Part shown: in pieces, positions 16,692 through 24,998 of the stretch | How positions within the stretch are numbered: the stretch's first letter is position 1 | Layout: every line of letters begins with the position of its first letter | DNA from: Candidatus Cloacimonadota bacterium | GTDB lineage: Bacteria; Cloacimonadota; Cloacimonadia; Cloacimonadales; PWNZ01 | Direction: 5' to 3' | DNA length: 45,622 bases | Assembly: GCA_003564155.1 (NCBI GenBank) | Contig: PWOA01000074.1 | Span: 1-45,622, forward strand | The notes under the pieces: model-generated | What the model saw: the letters and a program-made list of their open reading frames with translations, nothing else | Databases searched by the model: none | What the model was told of the DNA's origin: nothing | Translations under genes and position numbers: made by a program

Positions 16692-18713
16692 ATGACCATA
16701 TCAAATCCCGCATCGTTGGTATACTCAAGAGGATATAATAACAGAAATTATGACTATATATACTTAGAAGATCATAAACTAATCGACTCTCTAGGTGAAG
16801 TCATATTTGATGCAAGATCCGATAATATAACTGATTTTCGAGTTGTCCATTCCTATACAAATTTTTGGGGTTTGGAAAGTTTTGGACAACCTACAGAATT
16901 CAGAACCGTTAATCAAACTGATTTACCTCCCAAACCTCAATTTACTGTAAAAGATAACCCAAACTCAGAAGGAGATAACAACCTAATCTTCTGGGATAAG
17001 CCCACAGTTAACTTGATGGATACATCTTTTTTGAATCGTGAGAGAACTCGTTTGTTGATTAATTACGAGTATCAAACAAATGATGATTATAAAATCGATA
17101 ATATATTTTTTGACGTATATGATGATGAAGGGAATCACATAACTCATATTAACGAATTCTATCAAAACCTATTTTTCCGGGTAACTTTACCGGAAAAATA
17201 TAACATTAATTCACCTGAATATGACGAAAATCGTTTTATTAAATTTCATATAACATTTAGCGTCAGCGGTGACGAACTACCAGAAGATTATATATTTGAA
17301 CAGCAATTAGCTTTCGATGAAAATTATATGTCTTATAGACCGCAAACACTTTACTTAAGAGGTGATCCAATTGAAAATTTTAGTTACAGTGTTTATAAGA
17401 AGCCTTATGCTGGCGAAACCTTTTCTTTAAGCTCGAGAGTTTCCGGTATTATTCGAGAAACAGAAGATACGATTAATTATATTAACGATATCTTCCGACC
17501 AATCCAAAGGGTTATTCCTGAACAACAATTATATCTTATCGATACTTCTATAGATGCTTTTTATGATAAAGAAAACCGTAGACCCGTCACAACTCATATT
17601 TTCTATTCTTTAGTAGAAAGAAAAATGTCATATTATCAGCAGGAAGTAGAAAATTTGAAGATGGAACTTGATAAAGTTGATTCAGAAGAAGAAAAAGCAC
17701 ATCTTCAAAATCAAATAGATCAATATCAACTCCAACTTGCCATGAATGAATATGAATTTATGCAAGAAGCTAATCAACAACCTTCTGATCGAGCCAGGAT
17801 GAGAATGATAGTTCGTAGAAGAGAAAGGGAATTGAGAACTTTCCAGTACAAGATGGTTAACTCTAATGGAAGAGGGCTTTTTGTTGAAACAGATGTCTAC
17901 GAGGACAATTTAGGTAACAAATATTTCTTCCCTGTACCAAATTGGTTTGATACTGAAAGAACTACTACTTTGATAGCCACTTTAATCTTTGGTTTTTTAG
18001 TTTATATTATGGTAAAAAGAGCTAAACAAGGCAAAGATATGTATATCAGACCTATTGCAGGAATAGAAGAAATTGATAATGCTATCGGTAGAGCTACCGA
18101 AATGGGTCGACCAATATTGTTTAATCCAGGTTTAGATGGTATTAGCGTTGTTTCGACTTTAGCCGGATTGGCAATTTTAGGTAGAGTTGCTAAAAAAGCT
18201 GCAGAATATGACACCAAATTAATCGTTCCTTGTCGTGACTTTATTGTAACTCCAATTGCCCAAGAAATCGTCAAAGAAGCTCATTATGAAGCCGGTAGAC
18301 CTGACACCTTTGATAAAAACAGCGTATTCTTTTTAGCTAGTCAGCAGTTTGCCTTTGTTGCAGGTGTAAGTGGAATCATGATAAGAGAAAAATGTGCTAC
18401 AAATTTCTATATGGGAGCATATTATGCTGAAGCACTTATTATGACAGAAGTCGGGAATACAGTGGGAGCTATCCAGATAGCCGGTACTGACGCAATTACT
18501 CAGGTACCTTTCTTTATTACGACTTGTGACTATACCCTTATAGGTGAAGAATTATACGGTGCTGCAGCATATTTAGGACGAGAGCCGATGATGATGGCAA
18601 CCTTGAAAGCAACAGATGCCATGAAGATTCTCATACTCACATCAATAATAATAGGATCAATACTATCAACAGCTCAGCTTACATTCTTCATTGACTTGTT
18701 CCCCGGAGAATAG
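16692..18713 (+). CDS. DUF6754-like membrane protein, C-terminal part
   Basis: This is the downstream part of the gene interrupted at 16359; the true frame runs back through 16362. The ATG at 16692 has no ribosome site, so independent initiation here is doubtful. The order is: extracytoplasmic beta-rich region, about 1-310; coiled coil rich in Glu/Gln/Lys, about 315-385; membrane helix TLIATLIFGFLVYIMVKRAK, about 430-450; then a conserved domain. That domain includes RPIAGIEEIDNAIGRATEMG, PILFNPGLDGIS, LIVPCRDFIVTPIAQEIVKE, FYMGAYYAEALI and GAIQIAGTDAITQVPFFITT. A final membrane helix (ILILTSIIIGSIL) ends the protein. I recall this conserved part as the DUF6754 domain, of unknown function. 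The next gene starts 14 bases later, so they are surely cotranscribed. Confidence 0.8.
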   Translation: MTISNPASLVYSRGYNNRNYDYIYLEDHKLIDSLGEVIFDARSDNITDFRVVHSYTNFWGLESFGQPTEFRTVNQTDLPPKPQFTVKDNPNSEGDNNLIFWDKPTVNLMDTSFLNRERTRLLINYEYQTNDDYKIDNIFFDVYDDEGNHITHINEFYQNLFFRVTLPEKYNINSPEYDENRFIKFHITFSVSGDELPEDYIFEQQLAFDENYMSYRPQTLYLRGDPIENFSYSVYKKPYAGETFSLSSRVSGIIRETEDTINYINDIFRPIQRVIPEQQLYLIDTSIDAFYDKENRRPVTTHIFYSLVERKMSYYQQEVENLKMELDKVDSEEEKAHLQNQIDQYQLQLAMNEYEFMQEANQQPSDRARMRMIVRRRERELRTFQYKMVNSNGRGLFVETDVYEDNLGNKYFFPVPNWFDTERTTTLIATLIFGFLVYIMVKRAKQGKDMYIRPIAGIEEIDNAIGRATEMGRPILFNPGLDGISVVSTLAGLAILGRVAKKAAEYDTKLIVPCRDFIVTPIAQEIVKEAHYEAGRPDTFDKNSVFFLASQQFAFVAGVSGIMIREKCATNFYMGAYYAEALIMTEVGNTVGAIQIAGTDAITQVPFFITTCDYTLIGEELYGAAAYLGREPMMMATLKATDAMKILILTSIIIGSILSTAQLTFFIDLFPGE

Positions 18714-18727
18714 AAAGGAGATAAATT

Positions 18728-19357
18728 ATGAAAACAATAAAAAATCGAATACCTTTAGCGATGGTAATGACACTCGGATTCCTTTTTGTTGGATATGTAT
18801 TTATTCCACATAGAATTGCCAAAGATTACTTTGATTGGTTTTTATCTTGGACTAGAGCTATGTCACCTTTCGCAGTTGTTTTAGGTGTAATGAGTTTGAC
18901 TAGAACTCATTGGACTAAAATTAAACGTAAAGCACCTAAATGGCAATACAGCATCATAACCTTAGCGTCTTTAGTTTTTACTACCTTTTCCGCCTTCTAT
19001 TGGGGTAGAGAGCCAGGTACTCCATACATGTGGCTATTCGAAAACGTACAAATGCCACTTTCATCAACGATATTTTCGTTATTAGCATTCTATATTGCCT
19101 CCGCTTCATACAAAGCATTCAGGGCACGTTCTCCGGAAGCAACAGTATTGCTATTAGCCGCAATTATCGTCATGATTGCGCAGGTCCCGATCGGAATGGC
19201 TATAAGCAAATGGATTCCAGATATATCACATTGGATACTCAGCGTACCTAACATGGCCGCAACCAGAGCTATTATGATTGGTGTAGGTCTTGGTGGTATG
19301 TCGGTATCTGTTAGGATTTTGTTAGGAATCGAAAGGACTTACTTAGGGTCCGATTAA
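18728..19357 (+). CDS. Polytopic membrane protein of the DUF6754-type cluster (1)
   Basis: The product has 209 residues with about six hydrophobic segments: near 10-28, 42-60, 72-93, 108-128, 135-156 and 175-200. Small basic loops between them (RTHWTKIKRKAPKW, YKAFRARSPE) point to the cytoplasm. I recognise no transporter, enzyme or secretion motif. It starts 14 bases after the DUF6754-like gene with an AAAGGAG site, and is followed after 49 bases by a second polytopic gene, so it is probably a subunit of one membrane complex. Gly-rich helix ends such as GVGLGGMSVSVRIL suggest tight helix packing. Function unknown. Confidence 0.88.
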   Translation: MKTIKNRIPLAMVMTLGFLFVGYVFIPHRIAKDYFDWFLSWTRAMSPFAVVLGVMSLTRTHWTKIKRKAPKWQYSIITLASLVFTTFSAFYWGREPGTPYMWLFENVQMPLSSTIFSLLAFYIASASYKAFRARSPEATVLLLAAIIVMIAQVPIGMAISKWIPDISHWILSVPNMAATRAIMIGVGLGGMSVSVRILLGIERTYLGSD

Positions 19358-19406
19358 TACATTAAGATATATTTGATATTAATTAATAAAAAAACAAGGA
19401 GTTAAA

Positions 19407-20006
19407 ATGTTTGAGACAATAAGCACTTGGGTCGCAGCTTTACTTACCCTTTTCGTCTTCTCCTTCCTATATAAGGAAAACCCATTATACCGATTTGCCG
19501 AGCATCTATTAGTTGGCGTTTCGGTCGGATATGGACTACCTTTAGTATATTACAATGTCTTTATCCCATATGTATATACTCCAATATTTCTTAGGCATGA
19601 GTTTATATTCATTATACCAGCATCACTTGGAATCCTATTTCTTTTCAGGTTTCATAGTAAACTATCCTGGTTGTCTCGCTACCCAATAGCTTTTAGTATG
19701 GGTACCGTAGGTATGGGCGTACCACTGGCACTTCATGCAAATACACTAGTTCAATTAAGATCTTCAATTCTTCCGTTGACTAATATAAACTTAGTGATAA
19801 TTTTTGTAGGTACAGTAACGATTCTGTTTTATTTCTTTTTTTCCAAGGCTCATGAAGGGGTTTATAAAAACTTTACCCGTATAGGTGTCTGGTATATGAT
19901 GATAGGTTTCGGAGCTTCCTTCGGATATACGGTTATGGCAAGATTATCTCTTCTAATTGGCAGAATCCAATTTCTTGTCGGTGATTGGCTAAGATTAATT
20001 CAATAA
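19407..20006 (+). CDS. Polytopic membrane protein of the DUF6754-type cluster (2)
   Basis: The product has 199 residues and about six hydrophobic segments. Conserved-looking polar spots lie within or next to the helices: FAEHLLVGVSVGYGLPL, GMGVPLALHA, SKAHEGVYKNFTRIG and GFGASFGYTVMARLSLLIG. The embedded His and Glu (AEH, KAHEG) are the kind of residues found in proton- or metal-coupled channels, but this is inference. A clear AAGGAG site sits 6 bases before the ATG. It lies between the first polytopic protein and the anchored soluble-domain protein of the same cluster. I do not recognise the family. Confidence 0.88.
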   Translation: MFETISTWVAALLTLFVFSFLYKENPLYRFAEHLLVGVSVGYGLPLVYYNVFIPYVYTPIFLRHEFIFIIPASLGILFLFRFHSKLSWLSRYPIAFSMGTVGMGVPLALHANTLVQLRSSILPLTNINLVIIFVGTVTILFYFFFSKAHEGVYKNFTRIGVWYMMIGFGASFGYTVMARLSLLIGRIQFLVGDWLRLIQ

Positions 20007-20056
20007 TATAATTTTATAACCGTAGCGAATATTTTGAACTATAAAGGAGATTTATC

Positions 20057-21019
20057 GTGAACTTTTTTCAAAGATTACAAGCATTAGACAGACGTTGGGT
20101 ATATCTGCTCGTAGCTATTACAGTGACTGTACCACTTGTATTTGTATATGATTCACCAACATATACGACAGAACCAACTGAGAATATTTATCAAATGATA
20201 GATAGATTTGCAGAGATAAATGAACGAGGCGAACAACGCAGAGCAATATTTTTGAATTTTCATCATGATGCTGCTACAATGCCGGAGTTATTTCCTCAAG
20301 AAACAGCTATTTTAAGACATGCTTTTCTCAGGGGAGTTCCTGTCTTTACTTTTACTATTCTTACCACTGCTGCACCATTAATTGATTTCGCCATTGATAC
20401 TGTCAAAAGAGAGATTCAAGCTACAAATCCTGAAAAGGATATTGTTTCAGGTGTTCATTATATTAACATCGGATTTAAACCACCCGCGCTATATTTACCG
20501 ATTATTTTAGGTATGGGTGATGATATTGCTGAAGCTCTTGAGACAGATGCAGAAGGTAGAAATATCGCCGATTTACCTATGATGGAAGGAATAAGGAATT
20601 ATGAACAGATGAATTTAGTCGTCCAATTTTCTGGATCTTCTTTTGGTCAAGAATGGTTTATCTATGCTCGTCCTCAATTTGGTGTTAATGTAGCAGCCGG
20701 TATAACTGCTGTTATAGCACCTGATACTTATCCTTTCCAACAAACAGGACAGTTAATTGGAATACTTGGTGGTTTGAAAGGTGCAGCTGAGTATGAAAAA
20801 ATGGTAGATCTTTTTGCAAACAGAGGAAGACCGTTTAGTAGAGATATTGCTCGATCGCAACATGTTTCTATAGTAGATGATGAAGTACCTTATCAATTTA
20901 GAGTTGCTCGTATTGGAATGAATGCACAAAATGCTGCTCATATCATGATGATTATATTCATTATTATAGGAAATATCGGTTATTTTCTGCAGAGAAGAAA
21001 AGAAAAGGTTTTAGAGTAG
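20057..21019 (+). CDS. Anchored soluble-domain protein of the DUF6754-type cluster
   Basis: The gene starts at GTG (20057) with AAAGGAG 7 bases upstream. A single N-terminal membrane helix (about 15-32) and a C-terminal helix (about 292-310, IMMIIFIIIGNIGYFL) flank a soluble domain of about 260 residues. The domain alternates beta strands and helices: AIFLNFHHDAATMPEL, AFLRGVPVFTFTILTT, VHYINIGFKPPALYLP, FGVNVAAGITAVIAPDTYPF and GQLIGILGGLKGAAEYEKMV. The order of these blocks, especially the last (IG-LxGxxGAAxY), loosely echoes the DUF6754-like domain encoded by the first gene, so the two may be paralogous partners. It is the last gene of the cluster and is followed by a large hairpin. Function unknown. 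Confidence 0.88.
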   Translation: MNFFQRLQALDRRWVYLLVAITVTVPLVFVYDSPTYTTEPTENIYQMIDRFAEINERGEQRRAIFLNFHHDAATMPELFPQETAILRHAFLRGVPVFTFTILTTAAPLIDFAIDTVKREIQATNPEKDIVSGVHYINIGFKPPALYLPIILGMGDDIAEALETDAEGRNIADLPMMEGIRNYEQMNLVVQFSGSSFGQEWFIYARPQFGVNVAAGITAVIAPDTYPFQQTGQLIGILGGLKGAAEYEKMVDLFANRGRPFSRDIARSQHVSIVDDEVPYQFRVARIGMNAQNAAHIMMIIFIIIGNIGYFLQRRKEKVLE

Positions 21020-21023
21020 TAAT

Positions 21024-21090
21024 ATTTTGACCGTTCATCTTATTAGCATCCCGGATATATCCGGACGAATATATGATGAGCGGTTAAAAT
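21024..21090 (+). terminator. Nested hairpin at the end of the membrane cluster
   Basis: An outer 16-bp stem pairs 21024-21039 with 21075-21090; two of its pairs are G-U wobbles. It encloses a perfect palindrome, CCGGATATATCCGG, at 21051-21064. It begins 4 bases past the stop at 21019. The outer arm starts with ATTTT and ends with AAAAT, so a T-run is present only in a weak form. Likely terminator or 3'-end stabiliser. Confidence 0.55.
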
Positions 21091-21205
21091 GCCATATTAT
21101 TTATCATTATTATCTAACACACAATTGAGTTAATTGTTTGCTTTTTGCAGAGCATATTGCCATCATAATTTTGTTGTGGTAATATTGTAGATTAGAATTT
21201 TGTTC

Positions 21206-21382
21206 TTATGCTTCAATCAAATTTATCAATACAGCATAGTATCGATTATGAGCTAATTCTATTCCCAGTCTGGCATTTTTACTTTGTATTTGATATATCA
21301 TAATATCTTTCTCAAAGGGCGTTAACATATTATTATCCAATAAGATTGATAAACGATTTATAATATCGTTTAATGTTAGCAA
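21206..21382 (-). CDS. Possible small gene or gene remnant (58 codons)
   Basis: Within the 433 bases between the membrane cluster and proS, the minus strand holds an open frame from TTG at 21382 (an in-frame TAG lies just before it) to TAA at 21206. A shorter version starts at ATG 21328 (40 residues). The product reads as soluble and helical, with MLTPFEKDIMIYQIQSKN and ARLGIELAHNRYYAVLINLI. Its amino-acid composition looks like real protein, but there is no ribosome site. It may be a genuine small protein or the tail of a decayed gene. I see nothing else in 21091-21452 apart from the proS ribosome site. Confidence 0.3.
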   Translation of the reverse strand: MLTLNDIINRLSILLDNNMLTPFEKDIMIYQIQSKNARLGIELAHNRYYAVLINLIEA

Positions 21383-21452
21383 CTAATGTATCATGCTATT
21401 ATTTTAAGTTTTAAGCAATTGAAGTTAATAATACTTACAGGAGTTCGATAAG

Positions 21453-22976
21453 ATGTCAAAAAAATATAAGACAGCCATAAGCCCAACAAGGGAAGAAGAT
21501 TACTCTCAATGGTATCAACAAGTTATCAAAGCTTCAGACATGGCTGAAAATAGTGATGTCAGAGGATGTATGGTAATCAAGCCCTGGGGATATTCAATTT
21601 GGGAAAACATACAAAAAAATCTAGATCAAATGTTTAAAGAAATAGGTTGTAAAAATGCTTATTTCCCTTTATTTATCCCAAAAAGCTTTTTTGAAAAAGA
21701 AGCTGAACATGTAGATGGTTTTGCTAAAGAATGTGCTGTGGTCACTCACACAAAACTTGAAGATGATGGTCAAGGATCATTGAATGTTGCCGGCGAATTA
21801 ACCGAACCCTTAATCGTCAGACCTACCAGTGAGACTATTATTGGAGCATCCTTTAGTCGCTGGATTAGTTCTTATCGTGACTTACCCCTCATGATCAATC
21901 AGTGGGCAAACGTAGTTCGCTGGGAATTACGTACCCGTTTATTTTTGAGAACTACAGAGTTCTTATGGCAAGAAGGTCACACAGTACACTCTGAAGAGCA
22001 AGAAGCTATCAAACTAACCACGATTATGCTTAATATTTATGCTAAATTTGCCGAAGATTATTTAGCTTTACCGGTAATCAAAGGAGAAAAAACAGTTAGT
22101 GAAAGATTTCCGGGTGCTTTACGAACTTATTGTATAGAAGCTATGATGCAAGACAAGAAGGCTCTTCAATCTGGTACTTCCCATTTTTTAGGCCAAAACT
22201 TTTCTAAATCATCAAACATTAAATTTCAAAATAAAGAAGGTTGTGAAGAATATGCATGGACAACTTCATGGGGTGTGTCTACCCGTTTAATAGGAGCCTT
22301 GATAATGGCTCATAGTGACGATGATGGATTAGTGTTACCACCAAGAATTGCTCCGAATCATGTTGTTATTATACCTATATTCCGAAACGAAGAAGATGAA
22401 ATAAAAGTCAAAACATTTATCGAAGATTTTCTTCCTCAACTGAATAATACAAGTTATCATGGAGATAAACTCCGTATAGAATACGACGATCGCGAAATAT
22501 CCGGGGGGGAGAAAAACTGGCAGTGGATCAAAAAAGGTGTTCCAATTCGTCTGGAAATAGGTCCGCGGGATGTAGCTAATCAGAGTGTTTTTATGGCTCG
22601 CAGAGATAAAGCCCACCGAGATAAGGATAGTATCAGCAGGAATGAATTCTTAAATAATGTTGTCTCCTTTCTCGATGATATTCAGTTTAATATCTTTAAC
22701 CGTGCACTTAAGTTCAGAGAGAGTAATACATTTTTATTAGATGATTATAACGAGTTTTACGATTTTTTTACTCCTAATAATATTGATAAACCAATGATAC
22801 ATGGAGGCTTTGCATATAGTCATTGGTGTGGTGATATAAAATGCGAAGAAGAAATCAAAAATCGACTGAAAGTTACAATCCGTTGCATACCTCTCAATTC
22901 AAAATATGAAGAAGGCAAATGTATCTTCTGCAGTTCAAATAGTACTAAGAGAGTATATTTCGCAAAAAATTATTAG
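21453..22976 (+). CDS. proS: Prolyl-tRNA synthetase (archaeal/eukaryote type)
   Basis: It charges tRNA-Pro with proline in the cytoplasm. The 507-residue length, the absence of the editing insertion of E. coli-type enzymes, and a Cys-rich C-terminal zinc domain (HWCGDIKCEEE, then GKCIFCSS) mark the short archaeal/eukaryote-like class found in some bacteria. Class II motifs are visible: VIKPWGYSIWENIQ near motif 1 (41-54), RPTSET (123-128), RTTEFLWQEGHT of motif 2 (166-177) and the GVSTRLIGAL motif 3 region (about 275). The anticodon-binding domain follows (PPRIAPNHVVIIPI). AGGAG precedes the ATG. No second proS can be judged from this window. Confidence 0.97.
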   Translation: MSKKYKTAISPTREEDYSQWYQQVIKASDMAENSDVRGCMVIKPWGYSIWENIQKNLDQMFKEIGCKNAYFPLFIPKSFFEKEAEHVDGFAKECAVVTHTKLEDDGQGSLNVAGELTEPLIVRPTSETIIGASFSRWISSYRDLPLMINQWANVVRWELRTRLFLRTTEFLWQEGHTVHSEEQEAIKLTTIMLNIYAKFAEDYLALPVIKGEKTVSERFPGALRTYCIEAMMQDKKALQSGTSHFLGQNFSKSSNIKFQNKEGCEEYAWTTSWGVSTRLIGALIMAHSDDDGLVLPPRIAPNHVVIIPIFRNEEDEIKVKTFIEDFLPQLNNTSYHGDKLRIEYDDREISGGEKNWQWIKKGVPIRLEIGPRDVANQSVFMARRDKAHRDKDSISRNEFLNNVVSFLDDIQFNIFNRALKFRESNTFLLDDYNEFYDFFTPNNIDKPMIHGGFAYSHWCGDIKCEEEIKNRLKVTIRCIPLNSKYEEGKCIFCSSNSTKRVYFAKNY

Positions 22977-23050
22977 TATATTATCGTCATTAAAACTAAT
23001 TATTGTTTTATTTACATTTTACATAACTACTTACACATAAAGGATATATC

Positions 23051-23392
23051 ATGAAATTCAGGCTTACAAAAGACGAAGATAGTATTGTCCTAGAATTGTT
23101 TTTGAAAGCTATAAAAGCTGGCGATGACTACCAAAGTATTCGCTTTATGATCAAAGACGGAAAGGTTAAGGTTAATGGTTCTGTTGAATATGCCCGTCGC
23201 CTTCTGTTATTTGTTGGTGATGAAATTACTTTTGAGGATAAGTACTACATAATTACTTCTTATAAAGACGATGATTCCGACAAATGTTCTAATGATAAAA
23301 AGAATAATACTAATGATAATGAAGCAGATAGATTTATCTTTCATCATAATTCTCCGTTGAAATGGTCCAAGAAATACAGTCGAGATAAATAA
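23051..23392 (+). CDS. Small S4-domain RNA-binding protein
   Basis: This 113-residue protein has an S4 fold near the start: LELFLKAIKAGDDYQSIRFM, then IKDGKVKVNGSVEYARRLLLFVGDEI. It matches the pattern of stand-alone S4 proteins such as YbcJ/YaaA (COG2501), which bind structured RNA and are often linked to ribosome function. A charged Asp/Asn/Lys-rich tail follows (about 75-113) with a basic end (KWSKKYSRDK). AAAGGA lies 7 bases before the ATG. It follows proS after 74 bases and probably shares its transcript. The exact RNA partner is unknown. Confidence 0.8.
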   Translation: MKFRLTKDEDSIVLELFLKAIKAGDDYQSIRFMIKDGKVKVNGSVEYARRLLLFVGDEITFEDKYYIITSYKDDDSDKCSNDKKNNTNDNEADRFIFHHNSPLKWSKKYSRDK

Positions 23393-23549
23393 TTAACTGC
23401 AATACTTAAAATCTACCTTAATATTTTTTTGGGCCACAATACGATATCTAACTAATCTTGATAAGCATTAATAAAACTTATAATATCTCAAAATCGAATA
23501 CGGATACTTGATACAACTCCCCACGGATTTGATAGTCAGCTACATCCAA

Positions 23550-23600
23550 AAAAAGCGACTGAATTTAATTAATATAAAGAATTAAAAACAATCGCTTTTT
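23550..23600. terminator. Bidirectional terminator between convergent genes
   Basis: AAAAAGCGA (23550-23558) pairs with TCGCTTTTT (23592-23600) across a 33-base AT-rich loop. Five T end the stem on the plus strand and seven on the minus strand. It lies between the rightward S4 gene and the leftward HU gene, as expected for a shared terminator. Confidence 0.75.
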
Positions 23601-23621
23601 GGTAACAATGATAAATAAATA

Positions 23622-23894
23622 TTACTTAACTATTTCCTTCAATTTACTGCCTGCTTTAAATGATGGTACTCTTCTAGCAGGTATCATCAATTTTTCGCCC
23701 GTTTGAGGGTTGATACCTTGTCTAGCTTTCTTTTCAGATACAGAAAATGTTCCAAAGCCAACAAACGTAATTTTTTCTCCTTTTTTAAGCGACTCAGAAA
23801 TGCCATTTAAAAGTGATACTAATGCTGCATTGGCTTGTTTTTTCGTGATGCCTGCGTCATCAGCAATTTTTGTAATTAATTCTTCCCTTTTCAT
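23622..23894 (-). CDS. hup: HU family DNA-binding protein
   Basis: This 90-residue nucleoid protein bends and wraps DNA as a dimer. It shows the family hallmarks: the helical N-terminus MKREELITKIADDAGITKKQ, the GFGTFSVSEKKAR turn and the DNA-binding beta arm with GINPQTGEK and IPARRVPSFKAGSKL. The arm contains the Pro that intercalates DNA in known HU proteins. Length is exactly typical. A perfect AAGGAGG lies 7 bases before the ATG, suggesting high expression. The upstream region has an inverted TTGACA/TGTCAA pair. It is separate from the genes on either side. Confidence 0.96.
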   Translation of the reverse strand: MKREELITKIADDAGITKKQANAALVSLLNGISESLKKGEKITFVGFGTFSVSEKKARQGINPQTGEKLMIPARRVPSFKAGSKLKEIVK

Positions 23895-23926
23895 TATTTT
23901 CCTCCTTGGAAGTTAATGTATGTAAA

Positions 23927-23951
23927 TTGACAAATGCTGATATCCTGTCAA
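23927..23951. promoter_or_regulatory. Inverted TTGACA/TGTCAA pair upstream of hup
   Basis: TTGACA at 23927-23932 and TGTCAA at 23946-23951 form an inverted pair 13 bases apart, 32 bases upstream of the hup start. On the minus strand the distal copy is a perfect -35 box, with AATTTA as a poor -10 after 17 bases. It may be the hup promoter or an operator. The rest of 23952-24134 shows no gene I trust. Confidence 0.3.
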
Positions 23952-24134
23952 CATATATCTTACTTAGTCAAGCTGTTAAGGATATTATCAAGGTTAGCTA
24001 ATGGTCATTTATACGATAGTAAGAAGGCTCGTATATTTATTATATACCTGTGTGTCAGAACTATAATGAATTCACATGCCTATTTGTTATCACTGCATAA
24101 AGGGGAAAACGAATTTTTAAATATTTCTGTGGTG

Positions 24135-24950
24135 TTATGCTCCTAACTTATAAACAATATTATCAACTTGATGATTAAAAACCAAAAAACCGCCTTTGGA
24201 TCTCAACTCTTGAAGAATCTTTTTTTTGGAATTTACTGTCTCTTGACGAGATATATCATATGCAGATGTGACTGCAAGATTTAGGTGATATTTTTGTGGG
24301 ATAATATCACCAGGGTAGTATAGTAATTGATTATCATTGAATATTCTTACGGCCTGTGAACCAATCGAGTGACCACCAACGAGCATCAACTTGATACTAT
24401 CTGTGAGTTTGAAATCACCTTGTATGAGTTTTATAGATCCGGATTCTTTTAATACTTTGAGCGGGAGATCATACCTATATGCTGCAGAATTTAATTCGTC
24501 GGGATTACAAGCAATTTGCCATTCAATATTTTGTATATAATGATCCGCATTGGGAAACATCAACTGTAAGTCATCTCTTTCGCCGTAGATAATTCCACCG
24601 ATATGGTCATGGTGTAGATGAGTTAGGACAACTATATCCACATCATATCTTGTATATCCCATTGTTTTTAGACCATCATTTATTTTGTTAGACTCCGGTG
24701 AGTGTATCTTTTCAACTTTCTCATCATATGTATAACCGACACCTGTGTCCACAATAATTAAACTATCTTGGTCTTTTATTAGCATTAAATTACAAGCTAA
24801 TTCAATCCTGTTCCTCTGGTCTGATGGTATTGATTTTTGCCAGACAGCTTTGGGTAAAACACCGAATGAAGAACCACCATCGGTGTAAAAACTGCCAGCA
24901 TTAAAAACTGAATAATCAACAAGTCCAATATTTCCTGAAAAGAATTTCAT
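24135..24950 (-). CDS. Metallo-beta-lactamase-fold hydrolase (lactonase-like)
   Basis: This is a 271-residue enzyme of the metallo-beta-lactamase superfamily, with two metals expected. The metal-binding HxHxDH motif is H111, H113, D115 and H116 in THLHHDHIGG. A further His lies in VGGHSIGSQ, the bridging Asp in YYPGDIIP, and the last His in VFNHQ. The spacing and the N-terminal segment LMLIKDQDSLIIVDTGVG resemble N-acyl-homoserine lactonase-like and related MBL hydrolases. The family has many substrates, so lactonase activity is only a possibility. It has no signal peptide, so it is cytoplasmic. It follows khpB after 48 bases and may be the last gene of the rpmH-yidC cluster. Its own ribosome site is weak. 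Confidence 0.9.
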   Translation of the reverse strand: MKFFSGNIGLVDYSVFNAGSFYTDGGSSFGVLPKAVWQKSIPSDQRNRIELACNLMLIKDQDSLIIVDTGVGYTYDEKVEKIHSPESNKINDGLKTMGYTRYDVDIVVLTHLHHDHIGGIIYGERDDLQLMFPNADHYIQNIEWQIACNPDELNSAAYRYDLPLKVLKESGSIKLIQGDFKLTDSIKLMLVGGHSIGSQAVRIFNDNQLLYYPGDIIPQKYHLNLAVTSAYDISRQETVNSKKKILQELRSKGGFLVFNHQVDNIVYKLGA

Positions 24951-24998
24951 GTTTGATTATTAATGAGTAATTTATATCTCAAGTATAACTTTTACTTA

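Noticed and set aside
15759-18713. Genome-wide reassignment of TAA to a sense codon
   Set aside because: Many genes here (dnaX, glycosyltransferase, hup, rpmH) end in TAA at the expected length, so TAA works as stop in this genome.
23934-24146. A 70-residue plus-strand reading frame between hup and the MBL gene
   Set aside because: It has no ribosome site, no recognisable pattern, and runs into the end of the leftward MBL gene.
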